In this document: positions 1-8,548 of the stretch, piece after piece | Position numbering within the stretch: the first letter of the stretch is position 1 | Layout: every line of letters begins with the position of its first letter | Source of the DNA: Polyangium jinanense | GTDB taxonomy: Bacteria; Myxococcota; Polyangia; Polyangiales; Polyangiaceae | Assembly (NCBI RefSeq): GCF_028435365.1 | Contig: NZ_JAGTJJ010000001.1 | Coordinates: 1,054,001-1,118,000 of the forward strand | Length of the DNA stretch: 64,000 nucleotides | Direction of reading: 5' to 3' | Position numbers and translations under genes: made by a program | The notes under the pieces: model-generated | Told to the model about the DNA's origin: nothing | Database searches by the model: none | Seen by the model: only the letters and a program-made list of their open reading frames with translations

Positions 1-1683
1 AAGGCGACGCGCGACCCGCTCGTGCAGGATCTTTATGCGGGGACTTCGCGCGCGCACGCGGACGCGGCGTCGTGCGCGGCAGCGGGCGGGGAATGGCGGA
101 CGGGGCGGGTGCCGGGCACGATGATGGAGGCCGGGCCGCGTTGTTATCTCGGCGGCGGGGTCTTGCCGGATCTCAATGGGTGCGGCGCGAAGGGCGCGCT
201 CGCCTGCGATGATCCGGCGCTACCGGCGGCGGAAAAACCCACGTCGTTCGGCGCGTGCGCCGATTGCCACGCGGCGGGGCTCGATGGAAAGGCGGGCGGG
301 CGGGATTTGCTGGAGGCGACGGGCATCGCGTTCGAGAATGGAAACCATTGCGACACGTGCCACAAGGTGCGGGACATCGATCTGACGAAACCGCCGGGAA
401 CGGCGGGACGGCTGCTCATGCAGCGGCCGAGCGAGAAGGTGTCCGACGAGCCCCTCGGAAAACTCCGCCAGGTGATGTTCGGCCCGCTGCCCGACGTGCC
501 GAACGAGTTCATGGGCGGGAGTTATCAGCCGAAATTCTCCGAGGCGACGTTCTGCGCGGGCTGCCACGAGCAAACGCAGCCGGCCTTGCTCCCGGGCCAG
601 ACGGTCGATCCGGCGCGTTTTCCCGGTGGCCTGCCCGTGCATTCGACGTTCGCGGAGTGGTCGGCGAGCCCGTGGGCCGAAGTCGGCGCTCCTTGCCAGC
701 ATTGCCACATGCCGCCGAACGAGGGGCTCTGGAACACGCTGGACAAGACGACCCCGAAGAACGGAGGCATCACATTCGGATTCGTGCGGCCGCCGGAGCA
801 GATTCGATCCCACGCATTTCGAGGCCCGCTCACGGGGACGCCGCGTCTTTTGGATCTGGCGCTCGGAATGTGGATGACGGCGAAGACGGCGGCAGGCGTG
901 GTCGACGTGGCAGTGACGCTGTCGAACCAGGGATGCGGGCACGCATTGCCGACGGGCGAGCCGATGCGATCACTCGTGCTCGTGGTCCGTGCCGAGGCCT
1001 GCGGCGAGCTGCTCGTGGCGAGCGCGGGGCCGACGGTGCCGGACGTGGGCGGCGCGTGGGCGGAGGGGGTGATCGGGCAAGGCGTGGCGGTCACGGGGAC
1101 GCAATGGTCCTGGCCGGAGGGCGCGGCCCACGCGAAGCCGGGGCAGGTTTTGCGGGTGGTGCGGGAGACGGGGAACTGGCTGGACTATCCGGGCGTCGGC
1201 ATCTTTGCGGATCCGGCGCTCTCCCCGGCGGAAAAGGGAATTCCGATCCGGGTGCCGGTCGCCGAATGGAAGATCGTATCTGCGGCGAACGGCCAAATCG
1301 TGACGGAGGGCGTGGCGGAGGTGATGCCGGGGGATCGGGTCTTCCTCGGGGATACGCTCGCGGCCGAGGTGATGGACGGATCGGGCGCGGCGGCGCTCGC
1401 GGGCGCGGCGGGGCAAGCATTCGCGCGGGTGCTCGTGGACGCGGAGGGAAACCGGTTCGTCCCGCATTACCGCGCGGTGGACATGGTGAGCGACAATCGC
1501 CTGCCGCCGTTCACGCCTGTCACAAGTCAGCATTCGTTCGTGCTGCCGGCGGGTTGTCCGAGCGTAACGGTGACAGCGACGGCGCTGTATCGGCCGGTGC
1601 CGGTGGGGATGGCAAAAGAGCGAGGCTGGGAGGCGCTGGATTGGGTGGCGGCGACGCGGAAGGAGAGCGTCAGCGCGAACTAG
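1..1683 (+). CDS. Multiheme cytochrome c-family protein (5' end outside window)
   Basis: The reading frame is open from base 1 and the true start lies upstream; a GTG at 22 is in frame but probably internal. Four haem-attachment CXXCH motifs are visible (CADCH, CDTCH, CAGCH, CQHCH), all in the N-terminal half of the visible protein. The second half contains GCGHALPTGEP, which resembles the GHxxPTG element of periplasmic multihaem cytochromes related to cytochrome c554. The protein is therefore probably an exported electron-transfer protein or haem-dependent reductase, but the substrate cannot be read. The C-terminal half lacks CXXCH motifs and looks beta-rich. Its 3' end overlaps the convergent RCC1 gene by 14 bp, an uncommon tight arrangement. 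The absence of a visible signal peptide is explained by the truncation. Confidence 0.75.
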   Translation, partial: KATRDPLVQDLYAGTSRAHADAASCAAAGGEWRTGRVPGTMMEAGPRCYLGGGVLPDLNGCGAKGALACDDPALPAAEKPTSFGACADCHAAGLDGKAGGRDLLEATGIAFENGNHCDTCHKVRDIDLTKPPGTAGRLLMQRPSEKVSDEPLGKLRQVMFGPLPDVPNEFMGGSYQPKFSEATFCAGCHEQTQPALLPGQTVDPARFPGGLPVHSTFAEWSASPWAEVGAPCQHCHMPPNEGLWNTLDKTTPKNGGITFGFVRPPEQIRSHAFRGPLTGTPRLLDLALGMWMTAKTAAGVVDVAVTLSNQGCGHALPTGEPMRSLVLVVRAEACGELLVASAGPTVPDVGGAWAEGVIGQGVAVTGTQWSWPEGAAHAKPGQVLRVVRETGNWLDYPGVGIFADPALSPAEKGIPIRVPVAEWKIVSAANGQIVTEGVAEVMPGDRVFLGDTLAAEVMDGSGAAALAGAAGQAFARVLVDAEGNRFVPHYRAVDMVSDNRLPPFTPVTSQHSFVLPAGCPSVTVTATALYRPVPVGMAKERGWEALDWVAATRKESVSAN

Positions 1684-3040
1684 GAGAAGCCCCCGCGCCC
1701 TTCTCCACGGGAAAGGCCTGCATTCGCGGCCCGCCGCCGACCTTCGCGTCGGCTCCCCACATCACGATGACGCCGTCCCGGCGCACCGCCCACGTCCGTC
1801 TGGGCGAAGCTTCGACGGCCACGGCGTCCTCGACCTCGTCGATCCGGACGGGCAATGGGTGACCCTCGCGGACGTCGTCCGGCATCACGCAACCTGGGAC
1901 GCGCTTGTACACGGGCTGCACGCTCTCCCCGGCGCGCCGCGCATTCCATTGAAGCCGCGCGCACGCGTCGTCGGGTCGTCGCACTGGCACATTTGGATCG
2001 ACCGCCTCGACGAGCGAGCTCGCTTTCGGGGACGGCTCGCACGGGGGATGCTCTTCCGCCCACTTCCGCGCCTCTTGGGTCGCCTTCTCGTCGACGGGGC
2101 AAACCTTGACGTCCGCGGTCGCCTTCTTGCCCGCATCGCCCGTCTCTCCGTCTTTCGAGCGGCCCCAGCACCACACGTCGCCCTGCTCGTCGATCGCGCA
2201 GGCGTGCTCGCCGGACGTGGCGACATCCACCACGCGCGGCAATCCGACCACCCGCACGGGCATGTCGCGCCTCTCGCGCGTGCCGTCGCCGAGCTGGCCG
2301 AAATCGTTCCGACCCCAGCACCACACGCTCGCGTCGTCGCGCACCAGGCACCCGACGAGGCTGTTGAATCCGAAGTCCGCCATCGACACCCGGACCACCC
2401 GGTCGAGCAGCACCTGTTTTTCCGGGCGTCCGGGCCCTCCGAGGACGAATCGACCGTCCGCGAGCAGCGCGGCCCGGCCCTGTGCGTACATCGTCCGGAT
2501 GGGGCCGTACGCCTCGAGCTCCCCGTAAATCGCCTTCATGTCCCGCGGACAACGCACCTGGCCGTCGCCCGTCACGCAGGCGAGGCCATAATCACGGCTG
2601 ACGACCTCGGCGAGACGCGTCCCGCCCTTCGCCTCGAACCCGACTCCCCCCTCGGTGAAGTCGTTGTAAGGCCTCTCGGGGCCGATGTGCGCGTCGAAGC
2701 TGCGAAGCGCCACGCGGCCATCCCGGAAAAGGAGCACGACGTCCTCGCGGCGACACAGGTAATCGAGCACGGGCTCCGAGGACGTCCAGCTCGCCTGCAG
2801 GATCACCTGATCCCCCCCGCGCCCGACCGACGCCACCGCCACCCGCCCGTCCGCGAGGCGCAAGCAGCGGTGGCCCGACAGGACGCGCGGCGACTCCCGA
2901 TACCCCGCGGAGATCTTCGGCGGCGGCCCCAGAACCGCGGGGCCGGCGCCCACGTCCTTGCCCGCCCCACAAGCCGCGGAGAGCAAGGCAAACGTGGCCG
3001 CACCCGTGACTCGTAAAAACGCTCGTCGTGCTCTCGTCAT
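1670..3040 (-). CDS. RCC1-repeat lipoprotein
   Basis: This 456-aa protein starts with an arginine-rich n-region, a hydrophobic stretch and a lipobox ending LLSAAC (Cys about residue 24), so it should be a lipidated envelope protein. The middle carries RCC1/BLIP-II type beta-propeller repeats, recognisable by VWCWGRNDFGQLGDGT and DVWCWGRSKDGETGD. Such repeats are common in myxobacterial surface lipoproteins and usually mediate protein binding; no enzymatic residues are apparent. The ATG at 3040 is the only start that retains the signal sequence. A terminator-like hairpin lies just upstream, so it probably has its own promoter. Confidence 0.8.
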   Translation of the reverse strand: MTRARRAFLRVTGAATFALLSAACGAGKDVGAGPAVLGPPPKISAGYRESPRVLSGHRCLRLADGRVAVASVGRGGDQVILQASWTSSEPVLDYLCRREDVVLLFRDGRVALRSFDAHIGPERPYNDFTEGGVGFEAKGGTRLAEVVSRDYGLACVTGDGQVRCPRDMKAIYGELEAYGPIRTMYAQGRAALLADGRFVLGGPGRPEKQVLLDRVVRVSMADFGFNSLVGCLVRDDASVWCWGRNDFGQLGDGTRERRDMPVRVVGLPRVVDVATSGEHACAIDEQGDVWCWGRSKDGETGDAGKKATADVKVCPVDEKATQEARKWAEEHPPCEPSPKASSLVEAVDPNVPVRRPDDACARLQWNARRAGESVQPVYKRVPGCVMPDDVREGHPLPVRIDEVEDAVAVEASPRRTWAVRRDGVIVMWGADAKVGGGPRMQAFPVEKGAGASPSSR

Positions 3041-3090
3041 GGGCTTCGGGCGAGGAGGCTACCACACCTGACTTCCGCGCCGAAAACAGG

Positions 3091-3116
3091 AAGAGCCCGC
3101 CATCCGGCAGGCTCTT
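3091..3116 (-). terminator. Probable intrinsic terminator hairpin
   Basis: Two 11-nt arms (3091-3101 and 3106-3116) pair at 10 of 11 positions around a 4-nt loop. On the minus strand the stem is followed by a short T-containing tail (CCTGTTTTC). This suits termination of leftward transcripts from the Nudix or small-ORF side before the RCC1 gene. Confidence 0.55.
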
Positions 3117-3146
3117 CGGGGACCTCCTCTGCATTTCCACTCGCCT

Positions 3147-3296
3147 TCATGACTCGCCGATATTTACCTCCGCGAAGAGCTCACCGCCCCATCGCCAGAA
3201 GGCCACGGTGCGGCTGAATAGCAGGACCACTTCGAGGCCCAGACCGCTGTCGAATTCGACGCGCCAGCGACCGGGGTCGACTTCGAGGATGCGCAC
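3147..3296 (-). CDS. Possible 49-aa small protein or gene remnant
   Basis: A GTG-started frame encodes 49 residues including RVEFDSGLGLEVV and TVAFWRWGGELFAEV, with a residue mix that looks protein-like rather than like a high-GC shadow. An in-frame TGA near 3362 limits how far upstream it can extend, and no ATG lies in between. It could be a true microprotein or the 3' remnant of a longer decayed gene. No family was recognised and no clear ribosome-binding site was seen. Confidence 0.25.
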   Translation of the reverse strand: MRILEVDPGRWRVEFDSGLGLEVVLLFSRTVAFWRWGGELFAEVNIGES

Positions 3297-3472
3297 GCAG
3301 GTCAGGGGTGCAATCGATGGGCCACAGAACCCCGGCGTGGCGCGCGGATTCCCACGTCCCTCACATGCAATTCATCCGTCCCAGTCGAAGGACCAGCTTC
3401 CCGATGCGCGGCCCTTGCACGGGCATTGCGCAGGCCTCTGGCACCGCGCGCGGACGATCGCGCCATTCGACC

Positions 3473-3910
3473 TCATTGCAAGACGAGCGCCCGGGTCACG
3501 ACGCGCCGAACGGCCTCCGTCACCCCGAGACGGCCGAGATCGTCCACACGCGCGAGGATCGCCTCGCTCGCGTCATCCCCCGCCTGTAGGTCGCCCCCCG
3601 TCCGGAGACAGGCATAATCGAGAATCACGTAATGGTAGGGAGGATCGACGACCTCGACAACCTCGACGAGCGGACCGACCTTTACGATGAGCCCCGACTC
3701 CTCCAGGACCTCCCGAGCGACCGCGACCTCCAGCCGCTCGCCCGGTTCGACACGTCCTCCCGGAAGCGACCACGTCCCCGCCATCGGCGGGTGCGCGCGG
3801 CGGACGAGCAGGATGCGCGGTTCGTCCTCCCCACGATCGATCACAGCCGCCCCGACAGCGAGGCGGGGCGCGCCCTCGACGAATCTCGAAGGCGCGCCTG
3901 GGACCTTCAC
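3473..3910 (-). CDS. Nudix hydrolase
   Basis: This protein of about 145 aa has a full Nudix box, G-x5-E-x7-REV-x-EE-x-G-L (from GGRVEPGE to EESGL), which binds Mg2+ and hydrolyses nucleoside diphosphate-linked substrates. The preceding beta-strand region and MAGTWSLPGG fit MutT/ADP-ribose pyrophosphatase-like members; the exact substrate is unknown. I place the start at the GTG at 3910, which overlaps the TGA of the upstream transglutaminase gene in a GTGA configuration and suggests translational coupling. A longer in-frame extension to 4105 runs inside the transglutaminase gene and has shadow composition. Confidence 0.85.
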   Translation of the reverse strand: MKVPGAPSRFVEGAPRLAVGAAVIDRGEDEPRILLVRRAHPPMAGTWSLPGGRVEPGERLEVAVAREVLEESGLIVKVGPLVEVVEVVDPPYHYVILDYACLRTGGDLQAGDDASEAILARVDDLGRLGVTEAVRRVVTRALVLQ

Positions 3911-5553
3911 TTCGTCTCCCCTGCCCCGCACCGCGCACCGCCCGGCGTACGCAGGACGAGCTCGTACTCGCCGAGCGAGAGCTCGCGCGGAATGACGACG
4001 GGCCCATTGTACCCGCCCCGATCGTCGGTGGAGAGCGAGCCGACGACGATGCCCTCGGGCGCGTTCGTGCTGCGCAGAAGCACATCCACGCGCACGTTCG
4101 GGCAAGCGCTGCCGCCGCTCTTCACCTCGCCGCGCAGGATCACCGGCAAACCTCGACGCACGTCACGGCCGACCTCGCCCACCGTGATCTCCGCGGGCGG
4201 CGCATTCGGATCGACGGGCTCCGAGGCGCTCGGCGCGGGCTCGGGCGGCGTCGTGCTGGACGAGGTCGTCGCGCTCGGCGAAGGCGCGCTGCCGTTCGTG
4301 CCGCCGTTCTGCGCGTTGCCGCTCTGGCCGCCGCTGTTGCTGTTCCGTGCGCGGTCGGCCATCTCCTGCCCGGAGTCCTGGTTCTCCGGCCACGCATACG
4401 GATCGGCGGGCGGCTGGTGCGCGGGACGATCGTCCTGCTGCGACTCCATGTTCAGCGCGGCGCCGCCGAGGTCGATGCGATGCCAGAGGTTCCCATCGAA
4501 CGCCTCGACCCACGCGTGCGCCTCGTTGACGACCATGCGCGCGGGCAGGCCGATGTTGAGGGCCGTGACGAGGAACGCGAACGAGCGATGCCGGCAGACG
4601 CCTTTTCGCGTGAGCGCGAGGTCGAGGTAGATGTCCTCGCGGCCGCGCGGCGGATCGTCGGAGGGCTCGAACGAGCGGAAGTAGCCGACCATCTTCTCGA
4701 GCACGTCGCGCGGGCGCATCGCGCGCGAGATGCCGATCGCGTCGGCGACCTGGGCGAAGGCCGTGCGGTGCGTGGTGGGCTGCGGCGGAACGAGACGCTC
4801 GAGCTCGGACCAGCCGATGTCGGCGAACGCGCTGCCGAACGTGGCGCGCGGGATGCCGAGCTGGACCACGAGGCGCACCTCTTTGCGATCGTGTCCGCGG
4901 ACGAACCAGTTGTCGGCGCCGTCGCGAAGAACCTCGATGCGCGTCTCGGGGTTCGAGCTCAGCCGGAGCAGGCGCGTGCCGGGCCCGACGTTCGGGATGC
5001 GTACGGGCTGGTCGGGGACGAGACCGACGGAGAAGTCGCCGTAAAACGTCTCCTCGCCGGGCGCGAGCGTGCCGCCGATGGGCACGGGGCGGAGGGTCTT
5101 GTCGCGGACGGCGAGGGTGTAGTCGTCAAGGACGGCGTCGAACGCGCGCAGGCGCTTGAAGGGCGCGGTGGAGGGCGTGAAGGGATCTTCGTAGTTCTCG
5201 ACGTTGGGGCGGCGCGTGTCCCGGTCGGGCTCGTAGGTGGACTCGGGGGTGTCGTCGGTGGTGGAGCCGCCGTAGAGGTTGCGCGCGTCGGGCGGCCTGC
5301 GCGGATCGGGCGCGGTGGCGATGCCGCTCGGCGTCTGCACGGCGGCGGGCAAGTCACCGTCGATGGTCGTGGTGTTGAACGAGAGGTTCTCCTGCGGATC
5401 GGGCGGGAGAAACTCGTGCAGGATCGTGCTCTGCGCGTCGACCGTGCCCGAGAGGGCGATCGTCGCGGCGAGGACGAAGGGCACGAACGGAAGGCGCGCG
5501 AGGGCGCGGCGCAGTCGCGAGCGGGCGGGAAGCGGTGAAGGAGCCACGCGCAT
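3907..5553 (-). CDS. Exported transglutaminase-like (cysteine protease fold) protein
   Basis: This 548-aa protein has an N-terminal signal sequence (residues about 15-40, cleavage near VDAQ). The transglutaminase-core triad is visible: Cys in GVCRHRSF, His in NEAHAWVEAF and Asp in WHRIDLGG. The C-terminal 150 residues have a Ser/Pro/Ala-rich linker followed by a beta-rich, Ig-like region with DVLLRSTNAPEG. Such proteins act in the periplasm or outside the cell on amide bonds or as peptidases. The 3' end overlaps the Nudix start by 4 bp, so the two are probably one operon. Substrate unknown. Confidence 0.8.
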   Translation of the reverse strand: MRVAPSPLPARSRLRRALARLPFVPFVLAATIALSGTVDAQSTILHEFLPPDPQENLSFNTTTIDGDLPAAVQTPSGIATAPDPRRPPDARNLYGGSTTDDTPESTYEPDRDTRRPNVENYEDPFTPSTAPFKRLRAFDAVLDDYTLAVRDKTLRPVPIGGTLAPGEETFYGDFSVGLVPDQPVRIPNVGPGTRLLRLSSNPETRIEVLRDGADNWFVRGHDRKEVRLVVQLGIPRATFGSAFADIGWSELERLVPPQPTTHRTAFAQVADAIGISRAMRPRDVLEKMVGYFRSFEPSDDPPRGREDIYLDLALTRKGVCRHRSFAFLVTALNIGLPARMVVNEAHAWVEAFDGNLWHRIDLGGAALNMESQQDDRPAHQPPADPYAWPENQDSGQEMADRARNSNSGGQSGNAQNGGTNGSAPSPSATTSSSTTPPEPAPSASEPVDPNAPPAEITVGEVGRDVRRGLPVILRGEVKSGGSACPNVRVDVLLRSTNAPEGIVVGSLSTDDRGGYNGPVVIPRELSLGEYELVLRTPGGARCGAGETK

Positions 5554-5614
5554 GACGTTCCGCTAGTGAACCACGACGGGCGCGGAAGTTCCACGCGAGG
5601 CGCGTGTGATCGCG

Positions 5615-6061
5615 TCAGGGAGAGGAAAAGAGGACGACGAGCGAGGCGATCTTCCAGACGCCTCCTACGCGACGGTACTTTTCCTCGTAGCTGCCGAAAT
5701 ACGTGCGCTGCGCGGCGTCCTTCGGTTCGCGCGGGACGTTGTGCACGAAGAACGCCCACGTTCCCTCCGCGGTGTCGCCGTCGACCGAGAGGATGGGGGT
5801 CATCGCGTAGTGGGCGGCCCAGCGCGAGCCCGCGGGTAGGACCTCGGCGAAGGCGCGGACGAGGCCGTCCTTGCCGGAGAACTTGCCGAAGGGGCCGTAG
5901 TCCGCAGTCGCGTCGTCGGTGAACAGCTCGACGAGAGCGTGGGCGTTGTCGACGCTCGGCGTGATGAGGCATCGGTCGGCGAGGACGATGTACCGAGCCT
6001 TGAGCGTGCGGAGTGCTTCGAGCGCTTCGAGCCGATCGATGCGCGAGGGAAGGTCGTTCAT
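5615..6061 (-). CDS. SnoaL/NTF2-like domain protein
   Basis: This 148-aa protein begins MNDLPSRIDRLEALEALRTL, followed by KARYIVLADR and LVELFTDDATADYGPFGKFSGKDGL, the typical start of SnoaL-like polyketide-cyclase/dehydratase NTF2 folds. The later segments WAAHYAMTPILSVDGDTAEG and WKIASLVVLF complete the cone-shaped alpha+beta barrel. Members are small enzymes or ligand-binding proteins; no specific activity can be assigned. The ATG at 6061 matches where family members start; a longer frame upstream overlaps pcnB. It lies in the leftward gene run between pcnB and the transglutaminase gene. Confidence 0.7.
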   Translation of the reverse strand: MNDLPSRIDRLEALEALRTLKARYIVLADRCLITPSVDNAHALVELFTDDATADYGPFGKFSGKDGLVRAFAEVLPAGSRWAAHYAMTPILSVDGDTAEGTWAFFVHNVPREPKDAAQRTYFGSYEEKYRRVGGVWKIASLVVLFSSP

Positions 6062-6122
6062 CGCGGGTCCTCCTGTCGTGCGGGACACCGCGAAGCGTAT
6101 CAGAGCGAACTGCGTCGAGCGC

Positions 6123-7442
6123 TCACCGCCGACCGCGATGCGACGGATGCGGCCGCTCGCGATGGTGGTGGTGCGGCAGGGACGTCGAGGGTGCAGCGCC
6201 GCGGAATCGTTCGAGCGCGGCCGTTGGCTCGCCGCGGGCCGTGAGGTCGGCGAAGGCGACCTCGAGGGCTGCCTGGAAGAGCTCGGTGCGGGCGAAGCGA
6301 CCTGCGCGGCCGGTGGAGAGGCGCGGCATGACGCCGATGATGCGGCGGATGCCGTCGGCGTACCTGCGCGAGAGCGCGAGCCGCTCGATGAGCGGGTCGA
6401 GGAAATCGGCCACGGCGGCGCCACGGTCACGCGCGCCGTCGCACGCTTCCTTGAGCGGTTCGAGCAGCAGCAAGGTCCAGAGGACGGTGTCGTCGAGCGG
6501 GCCCGACTCCGTGGTGCGACGATCGATGTACTCGAGCAAGCGCCACTGCCGCGCGCCTGGGCCGTCCTCGCGCTCCTCGTCGTAGAGCAGCGAGGAGAGC
6601 TCGGGCAGGAGCACGTCGAGCACGCCGGTCTCCCACGCGAGGTAGATCGTCCGGCGCGCCTGACCGCCGCGCAAGAGGCGCAGGATCTCCTCCGAGAGCC
6701 GCGGGCGCGCCGCGAGCGCGAGGGCCTCGCGGCAGAAGACGATGGCGTCGTAGACGTCGGGCGTGATCGCGAAGCCGAGCCTGCCTGCGAACTTGAGCGC
6801 GCGCAGGATGCGCACCGGATCTTCGCGGAACCGCGTCTCGGGGTCGCCGATCGTGTGCACCACGCGGCGCTCGACGTCGGCCATGCCGCCCACCCAGTCG
6901 AGGATTTGACGCGCGTCGATGTCGTAGAACAGCGCGTTCATGGTGAAGTCGCGCCGCATGGCGTCTTCGCTGGCCACGCCGAACGCGTTGTCGCTGCGGA
7001 TGAGCAGCTCCGTCGACTCGTCCGCGTCGTCCTTGGGGTTGCGACGGAACGTGGCGACCTCGATGACCTTGCCGCCCTGGAAGAGCACGTGCACGAGGCG
7101 GAAGCGACGGCCGATGATGCGGGAGTTGCGGAAGAGCTCGCGCACCTCCTCGGGCCGCGCGCTCGTCGCGACGTCGAAGTCCTTGGGGCTCCGATCGAGC
7201 AGGAGGTCACGGACGCAGCCGCCGACGAGGTACGCCTCGTGGCCGTGCCGCGTCAGGCGCCGGAGCACCTTCTGCACGTCCGGGTCGATACGCGCTTCCT
7301 CGAAGGAAACGTCGTAACGACGCGCAGGTTCGGACGGCGGGAGCGGCGCCGGGCCGATGGTGTAGCTCGGCTCGATGTCGGCCTCGGCGAAATCGGGGAG
7401 GGGATTCAGAGGAGAGGGGGTCGTTCGCCCCATGGCTTCCAT
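6123..7442 (-). CDS. pcnB: Poly(A) polymerase / CCA-adding nucleotidyltransferase family (PcnB-like)
   Basis: This 439-aa class II nucleotidyltransferase has the catalytic head LVGGCVRDLLLDRSPKDFDV, with the DFD metal-binding pair. It is followed by ARPEEVRELFRNSRIIGRRF, RLVHVLF, EVATFRR and RRDFTMNALFYD, which match the order in bacterial PcnB. The head-neck region with RFREDPVRILRALKFAGRLGF is intact. PcnB-type enzymes polyadenylate RNA 3' ends, but the closely related CCA enzymes cannot be excluded by eye. The C-terminal tail ends His/Arg-rich. The ATG at 7442 gives an N-terminal extension of about 50 residues compared with the core. Confidence 0.8.
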   Translation of the reverse strand: MEAMGRTTPSPLNPLPDFAEADIEPSYTIGPAPLPPSEPARRYDVSFEEARIDPDVQKVLRRLTRHGHEAYLVGGCVRDLLLDRSPKDFDVATSARPEEVRELFRNSRIIGRRFRLVHVLFQGGKVIEVATFRRNPKDDADESTELLIRSDNAFGVASEDAMRRDFTMNALFYDIDARQILDWVGGMADVERRVVHTIGDPETRFREDPVRILRALKFAGRLGFAITPDVYDAIVFCREALALAARPRLSEEILRLLRGGQARRTIYLAWETGVLDVLLPELSSLLYDEEREDGPGARQWRLLEYIDRRTTESGPLDDTVLWTLLLLEPLKEACDGARDRGAAVADFLDPLIERLALSRRYADGIRRIIGVMPRLSTGRAGRFARTELFQAALEVAFADLTARGEPTAALERFRGAAPSTSLPHHHHRERPHPSHRGRR

Positions 7443-7573
7443 GCGGCTCGTGGGAGTGTTGCTCGGCTCGTCCGAGCGCTTTGCACGGCCTGGGCCGCCC
7501 TTCGAGAGGATTCAGGGCGTCTAGCAGGGGACGGCCCCGGGGGCAAACGTCCAGCGCAGGATAGTGTAAAATC

Positions 7574-8542
7574 TTACCGCAAAGCCCGTCCCTCGGGGGT
7601 GTCGCGCAGGGCCTCGGCCATGGCGGCGGCCGAGCCGTAGCGGCGTCCCGGGTCTTTTTCGAGCGAGCGGACGACGACGGCTTCGAGCGCGGTGGAGGCT
7701 TCGAGCGCGGCGTTCATCGCGCGGAGCTGCGGCGGACGCTCGGTCGCGTGTTTCTCGGCGACGACCGCGGGCGGTCCTGTGAAGGGCGGTCGGCCCACGA
7801 GCATCTCGAAGAGCACGACGCCGAGCGCGTAGATGTCGGCGGTCGGCTGCGCGAGCTCACCCGCGGCTTGCTCCGACGGCATGTACTCGGGCGTGCCCAC
7901 GGCGCCGCGTCGCGTGGTGAGGCGGAAGGAGTCCTTCGACGCTTGGGGCTTCGGGTCGCCTTCGGCGCCCTGCGCCCCAAACCCCGGGCCGCCCGGATCG
8001 CCATCGATCCAGGCGAAGCCGAAGTCGAGCAGCTTGACGAGCTCGCGGCCGTCCGGCGCGTGCACGAGGAAGATGTTCTCCGGTTTGACGTCGCGATGCA
8101 CGACGCCCGACGTGTGCGCGGCGGCGAGAGCGAAGGCGGTATCGAGGGCGATGCGTGTGGCGCGGATGGGAGAGAGAGTGCCCGCGTAGGAGAGCGTGTC
8201 GGCGAGGTCGAGGCCGACGAGGAGCTCGGCGACGAAGTAGGGCAAGTCGCTCGGCAAGGTGCCGAAGTCGTGAATCTGGAGGACGCGTGGATCGGAGATG
8301 CGTGTCGCGGCGGCGACCTCGCGGTGGAAGCGCGCGCGGAGCATGTCGTTCGACTGGTGCTCGGGGCGGAGCACCTTCACCGTGACGCGAGGACCGTTGC
8401 GCGCGCCACGCACGAGTCCTTCGGCGACGTAGACGTGACCCACGCCGCCGCTGCCGAGGTACTGGACGACGCGGAAGCGCTTGTCGATGACGGCTCCGAT
8501 GAGCGCATCGGACGTGGCGGAGCTCTCGCGGTGCATCGGCAA
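7574..8542 (-). CDS. Cytoplasmic Ser/Thr protein kinase
   Basis: This 322-aa Hanks-type kinase has all catalytic elements: glycine loop LGSGGVGHVYVAE, VTVKVL lysine, HRDVKPENIF catalytic loop, LDFGFAW metal-binding loop and GTPEYMPSEQ in place of APE. The kinase domain fills the whole protein with no membrane segment or sensor domain, so it should be soluble. A Gly/Asp-rich insert of about 30 residues sits between DFG and the P+1 loop. It begins 6 bp after gluQ ends, so the two are probably co-transcribed. Its substrate is unknown. Confidence 0.85.
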   Translation of the reverse strand: MPMHRESSATSDALIGAVIDKRFRVVQYLGSGGVGHVYVAEGLVRGARNGPRVTVKVLRPEHQSNDMLRARFHREVAAATRISDPRVLQIHDFGTLPSDLPYFVAELLVGLDLADTLSYAGTLSPIRATRIALDTAFALAAAHTSGVVHRDVKPENIFLVHAPDGRELVKLLDFGFAWIDGDPGGPGFGAQGAEGDPKPQASKDSFRLTTRRGAVGTPEYMPSEQAAGELAQPTADIYALGVVLFEMLVGRPPFTGPPAVVAEKHATERPPQLRAMNAALEASTALEAVVVRSLEKDPGRRYGSAAAMAEALRDTPEGRALR

Positions 8543-8548
8543 TCCATC

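Larger units (their letters stand above)
3041..3472. other. Intergenic stretch between the Nudix and RCC1 genes
   Basis: This 432-bp gap separates the end of the leftward Nudix gene from the start of the leftward RCC1 gene. It holds a strong hairpin at 3091-3116 and one small possible ORF at 3147-3296 on the minus strand. The rest, 3297-3472, shows no convincing coding frame. The longer plus-strand frame through it is a high-GC shadow. Confidence 0.5.

Noticed and set aside
3028..3690. 220-aa plus-strand frame over the gap before the Nudix gene
   Set aside because: It is Ser/Arg/Pro-rich with no motif and overlaps the Nudix gene and the hairpin; it is shadow composition.
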